Shown here one piece after another: positions 1-5,888 of a stretch of DNA of 9,136 bases. Under the pieces are notes generated by a model. The model saw nothing but the letters and a program-made list of their open reading frames with translations, did not search any database and was not told the DNA's origin. A program made the position numbers and the translations under genes. This DNA comes from Candidatus Bathyarchaeota archaeon (GTDB lineage Archaea; Thermoproteota; Bathyarchaeia; TCS64): NCBI GenBank assembly GCA_030669135.1, contig DAOVEE010000068.1, positions 1 through 9,136 of the forward strand. Direction: 5' to 3'. Numbering within the stretch: the stretch's first letter is position 1; the number at the start of each line of letters is the position of its first letter.

Positions 1-388
1 TGTGCGCCGGTATGGACCACACCACGAGGTACGCCGAGATTAGTATGGGCACCACGGCTCCGCCGAGGTTGACGGTGATGTAGGTCCGCCTGACCCCCAT
101 CTCCGTTCGAGGCAGCCTCCATGTCACCATCCAGAACCTGACCTCCCTGTACGTGTAGATGGGCACCCGGGCCTCCACCGTCGTCAAAGGAATGTTGACG
201 TAGCTGCCGACCAGGCTCAGGAATAGCACTGCCCCGTACGCCTCGGGCGGTACCCCTATGGCGTCCACCAAGAGGTTCCTGAAGAACGCCGTGAAGACGG
301 AGCCCACGAGGACGAAGAGAAGGAACAGCACCCCTAGGTACAGGAAGCTGAAAGGTCTGAAAACGAACCTCCGGGGCCCAGAAGCCAC
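1..388 (-). CDS. DUF1614-like integral membrane protein, N-terminal part
   Basis: This reading frame is open from the left edge up to the stop of the TatD gene and gives 129 residues; the C-terminus lies outside the window. I chose the GTG at 388 because GGAG at 401-398 sits 9 bases before it; a GTG at 394 is the alternative. The protein is strongly hydrophobic, with likely membrane segments at about residues 13-36, 50-68 and 110-126. The motifs SLVGSYVNIPL (58-68) and NLGGAVVPILISAYL (107-121) resemble what I remember of the DUF1614 family, a membrane family of unknown function found in archaea and bacteria. The start is about 25 bases after the TatD stop, in the same frame and direction, so it is probably co-transcribed with it. 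That the gene is real rests on hydrophobic periodicity and motif recall; the function is unknown. Confidence 0.6.
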   Translation of the reverse strand, partial: MASGPRRFVFRPFSFLYLGVLFLLFVLVGSVFTAFFRNLLVDAIGVPPEAYGAVLFLSLVGSYVNIPLTTVEARVPIYTYREVRFWMVTWRLPRTEMGVRRTYITVNLGGAVVPILISAYLVVWSIPAH

Positions 389-412
389 AAGCACACTCTC
401 CGAGTCGTATGA

Positions 413-1174
413 CTAGGAGCCAACCCGGAATAAGGTTTCGGTGTTCAGGGTAGCGATCCTAGCTACCTCCCCGGGCTCCATTCCTTTTATACCCGCCAGC
501 GCGTGGACGGTGAGCCAGACATCCGCCGGCTCAGACCTCCTGCCCAGCCTCCTGAGATGCACGGGCGAGTCCGTCTCAACGAGTATGCGCTCCATGGGCG
601 CCTCCGCGAGAACCGCCCTGTGCCCCTTGCTGTACTCCGCCGCCGGCGTCGCGGAGACGTAGAACCCCGAGTCCAATATCAACCTCAGCGTCTTAAGCGG
701 CCCGTCGTACCAGTGGAACACGGCGCCGGGCACGTCGTGCCGCCTGAGGATGTCCAGGGAGTCCCTGTACGCGGAGCGGCTGTGAACGGCGACGGGCAGC
801 CCCTCCTCGGCGGCGACCTCCAAGAGCCCAGAGTAGAGCGTGCGCATCTTCTCCCTGACCTCCGCCGCCTTGGCGAAGGGGTAAGCGTAGTCGAGCCCCA
901 CCTCGCCGATGAGGGCCGCCCTGCCCGCGTATTCCCTGACGAACCTCAGCGCCTCCCCGTGATCCACCTTGAGCACCTCCGAGGGGTGCACACCTATGCC
1001 GGGATACACGTAGCCTTGATGCCTCTCGGCTAGCTCCAACGCGTACGCGGACGACTCGACGTTGCCTCCGACGGCCACCACGGCGTCGACCCCCGACTCC
1101 TTGGCACGGCCTATTACCGCCTCGGCGTCCCCGTAGCCCTCCATGTGGGCGTGGGAGTCGATGACGCGCCTCAA
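413..1174 (-). CDS. TatD-family metal-dependent hydrolase (putative DNase)
   Basis: A TIM-barrel amidohydrolase-fold protein of 253 residues, close to the usual 250-270 of TatD enzymes. The metal-binding pattern is complete: SHAH (His8, His10), GVHP (61-64), GEVGLD (Glu91), VHSR (His131), FHWY (His154) and ETDSP (Asp202). Family members are Mg/Mn-dependent nucleases or deoxyribonucleases linked to DNA repair or turnover; the actual substrate here cannot be read from sequence. I place the start at TTG 1174 because GGAG at 1186-1183 lies 8 bases upstream; a GTG at 1183 would add three residues but overlaps that ribosome binding site. It lies about 20 bases after the small membrane-protein gene and just before the DUF1614-like gene, which suggests one transcript. 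Bacterial TatD's link to Tat export does not apply here. Confidence 0.9.
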   Translation of the reverse strand: MRRVIDSHAHMEGYGDAEAVIGRAKESGVDAVVAVGGNVESSAYALELAERHQGYVYPGIGVHPSEVLKVDHGEALRFVREYAGRAALIGEVGLDYAYPFAKAAEVREKMRTLYSGLLEVAAEEGLPVAVHSRSAYRDSLDILRRHDVPGAVFHWYDGPLKTLRLILDSGFYVSATPAAEYSKGHRAVLAEAPMERILVETDSPVHLRRLGRRSEPADVWLTVHALAGIKGMEPGEVARIATLNTETLFRVGS

Positions 1175-1193
1175 AACAAGCACTCCATGGGGG

Positions 1194-1496
1194 TCAGCTG
1201 ATCTTCTCTACCCGGATATCCAGCTCGGCCCAGTTCCTGCTCCTGCTCCTGTACGTGATCCTGTACGTCTCGTCCAGCTCGAACTCGTACGTCCCCGGCA
1301 GCTTCAGTTTCCCGTTGCCGTAGCTGAACACCAGCGTGCTGTCCTCGGTGTGGTAGACCGCGAAAATCTTCGCCTCCCACACCTGCTCAGGGGGGTTGAT
1401 GTAGTTGACCGCCGTCACCACGAACACGACGCCCACAAGGAACAGCGCAGCCAGAAGCGCCGCCCGCTCCCTGCTGTCCATCTCGCCGAGCCTCAT
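1194..1496 (-). CDS. small single-pass membrane protein, unknown function
   Basis: A 100-residue protein that I do not recognise. Residues 1-11 are polar, about 12-31 form one hydrophobic membrane segment (LLAALFLVGVVFVVTAV is the core), and about 34-100 form a soluble, beta-rich domain alternating charged and hydrophobic residues. No cysteines, lipobox or catalytic motif are visible. The hydrophobic segment could be an uncleaved signal anchor placing the C-terminal domain outside the cell; this is inference. The ATG at 1496 has no clear ribosome binding site, but a TATA-like element lies about 30 bases upstream, so the mRNA may be nearly leaderless. The gene sits 46 bases after the glycosyl-phosphotransferase gene and about 20 before tatD on the same strand. 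Similar small anchored proteins are poorly conserved, so homology searches may find little. Confidence 0.65.
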   Translation of the reverse strand: MRLGEMDSRERAALLAALFLVGVVFVVTAVNYINPPEQVWEAKIFAVYHTEDSTLVFSYGNGKLKLPGTYEFELDETYRITYRSRSRNWAELDIRVEKIS

Positions 1497-1520
1497 ATCA
1501 ACACAATTGCCGCCGCTCCG

Positions 1521-1530
1521 CTAAATAAAG
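1521..1530 (-). promoter_or_regulatory. TATA-like box for the small membrane-protein gene
   Basis: On the minus strand this reads CTTTATTTAG, an A/T island in very GC-rich DNA. Its centre is about 30 bases before the ATG at 1496. Archaeal start sites usually lie about 25 bases from the TATA centre, which predicts a start at about 1500 and a near-leaderless mRNA. Confidence 0.5.
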
Positions 1531-1542
1531 TTCTCTATGACG

Positions 1543-2613
1543 CTAGATGATGGGTGCCAGAATGAACGCGGCGATGCAAGCCGCCGCCTCTAAGCCCACG
1601 AGGATGAGGGTCACCTGCCACTCCTTGTAGTCGCCCATCCGCATCGCCAGGTGGGTGAGTCCCCTAATCTTCTCGCTCCGGGGCTTAACGGTGCCGTCAG
1701 GCTGGAGCACCCCGTAGCTCTCGGCCTCGAACCCGGACAACGCCTTCAGCACGGCCTCAGCCGCGTAGGGTATGAAGCACAGCATGGCGAACTTCTCCAT
1801 GTTGCCTATCACCGCGACGCACGCGCAGACGGCGCCTATGGTGTAGTTGAGGTCCCCGGGGAAAACCTTCGCCGGGTACCAGTTGTACCTGAGGAAAGCG
1901 AGCAGAGCCGCCGCGAAGCACAGCGCAATCATCGCCGCGTTATAGTGGCCATGCATGTACGCGTAGACGCCCAGGCTCAGGTGGAGCACGATCCCCATCC
2001 CCGCCTCAAGCCCGTTGAACCCGGCGAGGAAGTTAGTCGCGTTGCTGCAGCACAGCACCGCCAACGGCACCAGCACCAGCGGGTAAGCCAGCCCCAGCTC
2101 CACGCGTCCTATGAACGGCAGCGTCATCCGGCTCACACCAGCGTTCACGGCGGCGAGGGGCACAGCCGCGGGGAGCGGGATGAAGAAGTAGAGCCACCTG
2201 GGTATCCCCACCTTCTTGTACTGCTCGAAGAAGCCCTCCCCCTCACGCGTCTTGATCAACGCCGTCAACGAGTCGAATATCCCTATGAGGGTGATGATGA
2301 GTATGGTGTTGAGGCTGGCGAGGATGTATATTATTCCCGAGAGCCGGGGCGGCACGAATATCTCCACGCCGATGAAGAAGAACACGCCCATCAGGAACCC
2401 TACGACGACGCCGGGGCCGCCCATATCCGCCACCGCGGTCTCGTCCGCCTTCATGATGTCCCTGCCCACGATGCCCGCCGCGTGCATGTACCTGTTGAAG
2501 TAGGGGATCATCAGGTAGGTGACCACGAAGCTGAAGGATACCGCGCCTAGGATGCTCAATGGGACGCTGCTCAAACCATTACCCAAACCCATATTGCCTA
2601 GCTGTTTTATCAT
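1543..2613 (-). CDS. GlcNAc-1-phosphate transferase, Alg7/WecA/MraY superfamily
   Basis: A polytopic membrane enzyme of 356 residues with roughly ten hydrophobic segments. The family transfers a sugar-1-phosphate from a UDP-sugar to a polyprenyl or dolichyl phosphate at the cytoplasmic face. In archaea this is the first step of N-glycan or surface polysaccharide assembly (AglH/Alg7-like). Family motifs are KADETAVADMGGPG (55-68), the active-site loop GIFDS (Asp114), NATNFLAGFNGLEAG (191-205) and FPGDLNY (Asp254). The LAGFNGLE form is closer to eukaryotic/archaeal Alg7 than to MraY. The usual Asp-Asp pair reads Asp114-Ser115. The frame stays open to 2778, but that stretch overlaps the divergent radical SAM gene and looks non-coding, so I start at ATG 2613; ATG 2592 is also possible, since the first membrane segment begins only at residue 17. 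The donor sugar is inferred. Confidence 0.88.
   Translation of the reverse strand: MIKQLGNMGLGNGLSSVPLSILGAVSFSFVVTYLMIPYFNRYMHAAGIVGRDIMKADETAVADMGGPGVVVGFLMGVFFFIGVEIFVPPRLSGIIYILASLNTILIITLIGIFDSLTALIKTREGEGFFEQYKKVGIPRWLYFFIPLPAAVPLAAVNAGVSRMTLPFIGRVELGLAYPLVLVPLAVLCCSNATNFLAGFNGLEAGMGIVLHLSLGVYAYMHGHYNAAMIALCFAAALLAFLRYNWYPAKVFPGDLNYTIGAVCACVAVIGNMEKFAMLCFIPYAAEAVLKALSGFEAESYGVLQPDGTVKPRSEKIRGLTHLAMRMGDYKEWQVTLILVGLEAAACIAAFILAPII
2605..2610 (+). promoter_or_regulatory. TATA-like box for the radical SAM gene
   Basis: TTTTAT in GC-rich surroundings, centred about 47 bases before the TTG at 2654. This predicts a transcript start near 2633 and a leader of about 20 bases that carries the GGAG at 2641-2644. 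If the divergent transferase starts at 2613, this box lies within its first codons. Confidence 0.35.
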
Positions 2614-2630
2614 ACTTACCCTGAAACAGC

Positions 2631-2644
2631 CTCCGCCGACGGAG
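2631..2644 (+). promoter_or_regulatory. ribosome binding site inside a short inverted repeat
   Basis: CTCCG-CCGA-CGGAG is a perfect 5-base inverted repeat with a 4-base loop, between the two divergent starts. The right arm contains GGAG (2641-2644), 9 bases before the radical SAM start TTG at 2654, so it decides that start. Pairing in the mRNA would hide the site, but only if transcription begins at or before about 2631. Confidence 0.45.
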
Positions 2645-2653
2645 AAAACCATC

Positions 2654-4237
2654 TTGAAAGCCCTGATAGTTGACGCCCTCGCCTCAGGCAAGGGGACGCG
2701 TAAGACCACTAGAGACGTCATAGGGGCTGGGCCGCGCACCGTCGCAGGGGTGCTGGAGGCACACGGCCACGAGACCAAGATAGCACCGGTGGAGCTCTAT
2801 CTAGGCGGGAGACGCGGCGAAGCAGAGTACGACGCCCTCCTGGTGAGCGGGATGACCAGCGACCTGCAGGCGATCCAGCGCACCGTGAAGAAGTGGAGGC
2901 GAAGCAGCGGCGGCCCCGTCCTCCTCGGTGGCCCCGCCGCCAGCGAACCGGAGAGAGTCCTCTCCAAGACCGGCGCAGACCTAGCCATCGTCGGGGAGAG
3001 CGAGGATACCCTGGCCGAACTCCTCTCCATAGGGCTGGACGCTCTAGACGGTAGAGGCTTTGAAGACATCAGAGGCGTCGCTTACCGTATGCGAGACGGG
3101 GTCAGGGTCAACCCCCTGAGACCCGTCCAGGGCAGGGACATCTTCGAGCGGTACAGGCCGTCGACGCGGCGCATCAAGGATTATCCCCTCCACTACGCGG
3201 CGAGGGTGTACGTCGAGGCGGTCCGGGGGTGCAGCAACTACCACAGGGCGAGGCTCGGCCCCCTGGGCGACGCATGCACCTACTGTGAGCGGTGTACAAC
3301 CGCGGGCCTGGAGGAGAGGTACGACTGCCCCGTGGGGATACCGCCCGGCTGCGGCTACTGCTCCGTGCCCAGCCTCTACGGCCCCCCCAAGTCGAGGCCC
3401 GCGAAGACCGTGCTAGACGAGGCGAGGCGTCTCCTGGATCTAGGCGTCCGACGGATCGTCCTCAGCGCCCCGGGGCTGCTCGACTACGGGAGAGACCTCC
3501 TCGTCGAACCCGAGCCCCTGACCGACCCGAGGAGCCCGGAGCCCAACTACGAGGCCCTCGAGGAGCTGCTGGCCGGCCTCAGCGCGTTGCCCCGGGTCGC
3601 CGAAGGCGAGGCGTCTGTGATGGCGGAGAACATCAAGGCCGCGCTGGTGACCGAGAGGGCGGCGGACCTCCTCGGCGTCTACCTCCGGGGCACCCCTATA
3701 AACCTCGGGTTCGAGACCGGCAGCGAAGCCCACAGCGCGGCGCTGGGGAGACCGGACACGCCCTCCGAGACCTTGACGGCGCTCAGGCGACTTAAAAAAG
3801 TGGGCTTGAAGCCCTACGTGTACTTCATCCATGGGCTCCCAGGCCAGAGCGAGGAGAACGTGTCGGAGACCGTCCGGACCATACATGAGGCGGTGAGGCT
3901 CGGCTCCGAGAGGGTGATACTGTACAGGTTCACGTCCCTCCCGATGTCCGCCTTCGCTGGCTGCCCCTCGGGCCCGCCCGCCGCGAGGGACCCACTGAGC
4001 AGGAGGATCTGGGAGGCCGCCCGGGAGGCGAACAGAGGCAGGAAGGAGGCCATGGTGGGGCAGAGGCTCCGGGTCGTGGTGGCGGAGCCGTACGACAGGG
4101 ACCGCAGGTACATGGTGGCGTACCCGCTAAGGCACGGCCCCGTTGTGCTGCTGGAGGGCGCGGAGGGCCGAGAGGGGGAGATTCTGGACGTCACCGTGGC
4201 CGACGTGGCGTCGGATCGGATGGTTAGGGCCCGCTGA
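2654..4237 (+). CDS. radical SAM protein with B12-binding-like and TRAM-like domains
   Basis: A 527-residue protein. Residues 1-125 form a Rossmann-like region (MKALIVDALASGKG start, LLGGPAA, VGESEDTL) like the N-terminus of B12-binding-domain radical SAM proteins; the cobalamin signature DxHxxG is not evident. The radical SAM core follows. Its cysteines are Cys193, 208, 211, 214, 225, 233 and 236, ending CGYCSVPSLYG, so the ordinary CxxxCxxC is stretched by an insert with extra cysteines. Later core motifs are NLGFETGS and HGLPGQSEEN. The last 70 residues look like a TRAM RNA-binding domain, as in MiaB/RimO-type methylthiotransferases. I infer an RNA- or tRNA-directed modification enzyme; the substrate is unknown. 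TTG 2654 follows GGAG by 9 bases. The upstream extension to 2519 overlaps the divergent gene and is low quality. The gene appears monocistronic, with rpo12 53 bases downstream behind its own TATA-like box. Confidence 0.85.
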   Translation: MKALIVDALASGKGTRKTTRDVIGAGPRTVAGVLEAHGHETKIAPVELYLGGRRGEAEYDALLVSGMTSDLQAIQRTVKKWRRSSGGPVLLGGPAASEPERVLSKTGADLAIVGESEDTLAELLSIGLDALDGRGFEDIRGVAYRMRDGVRVNPLRPVQGRDIFERYRPSTRRIKDYPLHYAARVYVEAVRGCSNYHRARLGPLGDACTYCERCTTAGLEERYDCPVGIPPGCGYCSVPSLYGPPKSRPAKTVLDEARRLLDLGVRRIVLSAPGLLDYGRDLLVEPEPLTDPRSPEPNYEALEELLAGLSALPRVAEGEASVMAENIKAALVTERAADLLGVYLRGTPINLGFETGSEAHSAALGRPDTPSETLTALRRLKKVGLKPYVYFIHGLPGQSEENVSETVRTIHEAVRLGSERVILYRFTSLPMSAFAGCPSGPPAARDPLSRRIWEAAREANRGRKEAMVGQRLRVVVAEPYDRDRRYMVAYPLRHGPVVLLEGAEGREGEILDVTVADVASDRMVRAR

Positions 4238-4247
4238 TATTCGCTAT

Positions 4248-4256
4248 GTTTTAAAG
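4248..4256 (+). promoter_or_regulatory. TATA-like box for rpo12-rpo5
   Basis: GTTTTAAAG, within the only A/T-rich stretch between the radical SAM stop and rpo12. A start about 25 bases from its centre would fall near 4278, giving a leader of about 12 bases without a clear ribosome binding site. Confidence 0.5.
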
Positions 4257-4290
4257 AGAGGGTTTAGAGTTATGTTAGGGTCGAAGAGAA

Positions 4291-4476
4291 ATGGCAGATG
4301 CTTCCAGCTCAGATAAAATGAACCCGGAGGGGCCGGTGTACGAGTGCGTGCGCTGCGGGCGGCGGGTCCCCCACAGCGACCTCCAGAAGTACATCAGCTT
4401 CAGGTGCCCCATCTGCGGGTACAGGATTTTCCGCAAGGTGAGGGCCCAAGTCGTCAAGAGGGTGAAGGCGAGATAG
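4291..4476 (+). CDS. rpoP: DNA-directed RNA polymerase subunit Rpo12 (RpoP)
   Basis: A 61-residue zinc protein, the archaeal counterpart of eukaryotic Rpb12. It carries one zinc ribbon, Cys19-x2-Cys22 (YECVRCGR) and Cys39-x2-Cys42 in FRCPICGYRIFRKVR, followed by the basic tail KRVKAR typical of the family. In the enzyme it sits near the Rpo3/Rpo11 assembly platform. It is slightly longer than the usual 45-50 residues because of a polar N-terminal tail. ATG 4291 gives the whole ORF and lies close to the predicted transcript start; Met10 (4318) is a less likely alternative. The gene ends two bases before rpo5, so the two polymerase subunits are probably made from one message. A ribosomal zinc-ribbon protein such as L37Ae is a weaker alternative, since CPICGYR followed by a basic tail fits Rpo12 better. 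Confidence 0.88.
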   Translation: MADASSSDKMNPEGPVYECVRCGRRVPHSDLQKYISFRCPICGYRIFRKVRAQVVKRVKAR

Positions 4477-4478
4477 CG

Positions 4479-5027
4479 ATGGCTAGCCTGAAGACAGCGA
4501 AGACACTGGAGGAGAAGAGGGCCGCCCTCATCATAAAGTACAGGAAGATAAAAGTCGACAGCGTCGAGAAGGACGAGGATAGGATCGTCTACCGCATGAG
4601 CAGGGGCGACGAGAAATATATAATGCACGTGCTGCTGGGGAAGAAGACCATAGGCATCGCCTATATACGTGAACTCAGGGACAAGGTGAACGAGGAGGAA
4701 GCCACCGGCGGCCTCGTCGTCGGCGACGGCAAGTACACGTACTCCGCGAGGAGCTCCGCCCCCGAGATGCGCATAGAGCTCATACCGCCGACGCTGCCCA
4801 CCTTCGACATCTTCGAGCACGATCTGGTGCCCCTCCACGAGGTGGTGTCGCAGGAGGAGAGGAAGGAACTGTCAAAGAAGTACCACGCTGAGCCGTTCCA
4901 GTTCCCGTGGATAAAGAGCGTGGACCCCATCTCTATCATCTTGGGGGCTAAGCCCGGCGACGTCGTACGGATCACGCAGAAGAGCGAGACCGCCGGGAAG
5001 TACGAAACCTACAGGTACGTCGTCTAG
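4479..5027 (+). CDS. rpoH: RNA polymerase subunit Rpo5 (RpoH) with long N-terminal domain
   Basis: The last 75 residues are classic archaeal Rpo5/Rpb5 C-terminal domain: FEHDLVPLHEVVSQEE, then DPISIILGAKPGDVVRI and TAGKYETYRYVV at the end. That domain binds the polymerase jaw region near downstream DNA. Ordinary archaeal Rpo5 is about 75-85 residues; this one is 182, with about 105 extra N-terminal residues. The extra part (for example GKKTIGIAYIRELRD and GGLVVGDGKYTY) joins through IELIPPTLPTFDIFEHDLVP, like the linker between the jaw and assembly domains of eukaryotic Rpb5, so it may be an Rpb5-like, restriction-endonuclease-fold domain; this is inference from pattern, not alignment. ATG 4479 follows the rpo12 stop by two bases, with GGTGA at 4461-4465 inside rpo12. 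The stop shares CTAG with the convergent gene. The C-terminal call is very secure. Confidence 0.93.
   Translation: MASLKTAKTLEEKRAALIIKYRKIKVDSVEKDEDRIVYRMSRGDEKYIMHVLLGKKTIGIAYIRELRDKVNEEEATGGLVVGDGKYTYSARSSAPEMRIELIPPTLPTFDIFEHDLVPLHEVVSQEERKELSKKYHAEPFQFPWIKSVDPISIILGAKPGDVVRITQKSETAGKYETYRYVV
5024..5027. other. CTAG palindrome serving as both stop codons
   Basis: TAG at 5025-5027 ends rpo5 on the plus strand, and TAG at 5026-5024 on the minus strand ends the helix-turn-helix-like gene. The two convergent genes therefore overlap by four bases with no room for a separate terminator between them. Confidence 0.8.
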
Positions 5028-5245
5028 TCCACTTCTCCCTCCCTGAGCTCGCTCAGGATGACCATGGCCTCACCGAGAGACGTGTCCAGCCTGTGGCTGA
5101 TCTCCTCGGCGGATACACCCGGGTCCTCGGGCAGCATCTCGTCCCTCACGTACGCCTTGTGGGCGTTGTAGAGGGGCAGCTTCTGCGCCGTCTCCACCAG
5201 TATGAGCCACACAGGGTTCTTCTTGGCGTCCTCCAAGGCCGTCAC
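5024..5245 (-). CDS. small helix-turn-helix-like protein, unknown function
   Basis: A 73-residue acidic protein with no recognised name. It is mostly helical by eye; residues 42-68 (PGVSAEEISHRLDTSLGEAM, then VILSELR) look like the second and recognition helices of a winged-helix or HTH fold, where 'VSAEEIAERL' phrases are common. Residues 10-38 would supply the first helices, and no wing is obvious. It could bind DNA or simply use the fold to contact a protein. I choose GTG 5245 because it overlaps the stop of the upstream coiled-coil gene as GTGA, the usual sign of translational coupling; an ATG at 5284 would overlap that gene by over 40 bases. Co-expression suggests the two proteins work together. 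The 3' end meets rpo5. Confidence 0.72.
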   Translation of the reverse strand: MTALEDAKKNPVWLILVETAQKLPLYNAHKAYVRDEMLPEDPGVSAEEISHRLDTSLGEAMVILSELREGEVD

Positions 5246-5838
5246 CCTTGCCTGATCTTGTCGTACATCTTGTCGAAGGTCCATCGGAGGCTGCTGTTTA
5301 TCTCCCTGAGACGCCTCTCTCCGCCGTAGTTCCTGACGTGCAGCTCCTTGAGCACGCCGTCCTCCTCCTTGACCTCATACTCCAGGATCTCGCTCTGGTC
5401 TATCTCGCCGTCGGCGGCGCGCTCACGGTCGGTGGAGCTCATGTTGGCTAGCACCCTCTCCACGAGGAAGCTCTGGAAGGGCGGTATGTCAGTCTTGAAC
5501 TCGTACTCAGGCTGAGGCTCGAAGAGCAGGTCCTTCCCCTCGACGTTCATCCTTCCGAGGACGGCGCCGTCTTTGCTGGTGATGGACATTCCTTCCTCGA
5601 AGCTCTCAGGCTGCAGCGTCTCCGCCTGCGGGGTAGGCTGCGGTGTCTCCGTGCGCGGCTTAGGCTGCTGGGCGGCCTTGGAGGCGGTGGGCGTCCTGAA
5701 CCCCTCCGCCACGATCATCTTGTCTATCGCGGCCATGGCCGCCCTGAGGTCCGCCGCCTCGGCCTCAAGCTCAGCCATCCTCTGCTCCATGGTCTCCCTG
5801 AACTGAAGCAGCCTCTTGGTCTCCTGCTCCTCACTCAA
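5242..5838 (-). CDS. coiled-coil plus C-terminal domain protein, unknown function
   Basis: A 198-residue protein I do not recognise. Residues 3-45 form a charged amphipathic helix that should make a coiled coil. Residues 46-80 are a Pro/Gln/Thr-rich flexible linker (for example PKPRTETPQPTPQAETLQPE). Residues 81-198 make a folded domain with beta-rich stretches (SITSKDGAVLGRMNVEGKDL; EILEYEVKEEDG) and a helical end, SSLRWTFDKMYDKI. No membrane segment, cysteine or enzyme motif is visible. The layout suggests an oligomeric scaffold or nucleic-acid-associated protein, but that is a guess. TTG 5838 is the first start after an in-frame stop and lies about 20 bases from the transcript start predicted by the shared TATA region; Met17 is an alternative. 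The stop overlaps the start of the HTH-like gene. Confidence 0.75.
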   Translation of the reverse strand: MSEEQETKRLLQFRETMEQRMAELEAEAADLRAAMAAIDKMIVAEGFRTPTASKAAQQPKPRTETPQPTPQAETLQPESFEEGMSITSKDGAVLGRMNVEGKDLLFEPQPEYEFKTDIPPFQSFLVERVLANMSSTDRERAADGEIDQSEILEYEVKEEDGVLKELHVRNYGGERRLREINSSLRWTFDKMYDKIRQG

Positions 5839-5847
5839 ACCGGTGCC

Positions 5848-5880
5848 CCCTGCTTCTCATATTCAACTCTCCATGCAGGG
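5848..5880. repeat. 6-base inverted repeat beside the shared promoter
   Basis: CCCTGC (5848-5853) and GCAGGG (5875-5880) are perfect inverted arms with 21 bases between. The right arm directly abuts the TATA-like box at 5881. It could be an operator with arms one half-site each, or chance in GC-rich DNA. Confidence 0.3.
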
Positions 5881-5888
5881 ATTTAAAG
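5881..5888. promoter_or_regulatory. shared TATA-like box for pyrF and the coiled-coil gene
   Basis: ATTTAAAG reads almost the same on both strands (CTTTAAAT). On the plus strand a start about 25 bases away falls near 5910, at the pyrF start codon. On the minus strand it falls near 5858, about 20 bases before TTG 5838. No other A/T box lies between the two genes. Confidence 0.5.

Noticed and set aside
388..415. Possible TAG readthrough joining TatD to the DUF1614-like protein
   Set aside because: The two are in the same frame across TAG 413-415, but the downstream gene has its own ribosome binding site and GTG, and TatD ends at its normal length. Nothing suggests recoding.
503..1033. Long plus-strand ORF opposite tatD, and similar Arg/Pro-rich ORFs at 1651-2550 and 3292-3795
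   Set aside because: They are shadows of real genes in GC-rich DNA, with biased composition and no recognisable motif.
2519..2653. Upstream extension of the radical SAM frame
   Set aside because: It overlaps the start of the divergent transferase and its own TATA box, and the translation does not resemble the family. The TTG at 2654 has a good ribosome binding site.
2614..2778. Upstream extension of the transferase frame
   Set aside because: It is antisense to the well-supported N-terminal domain of the radical SAM protein and lacks membrane character.
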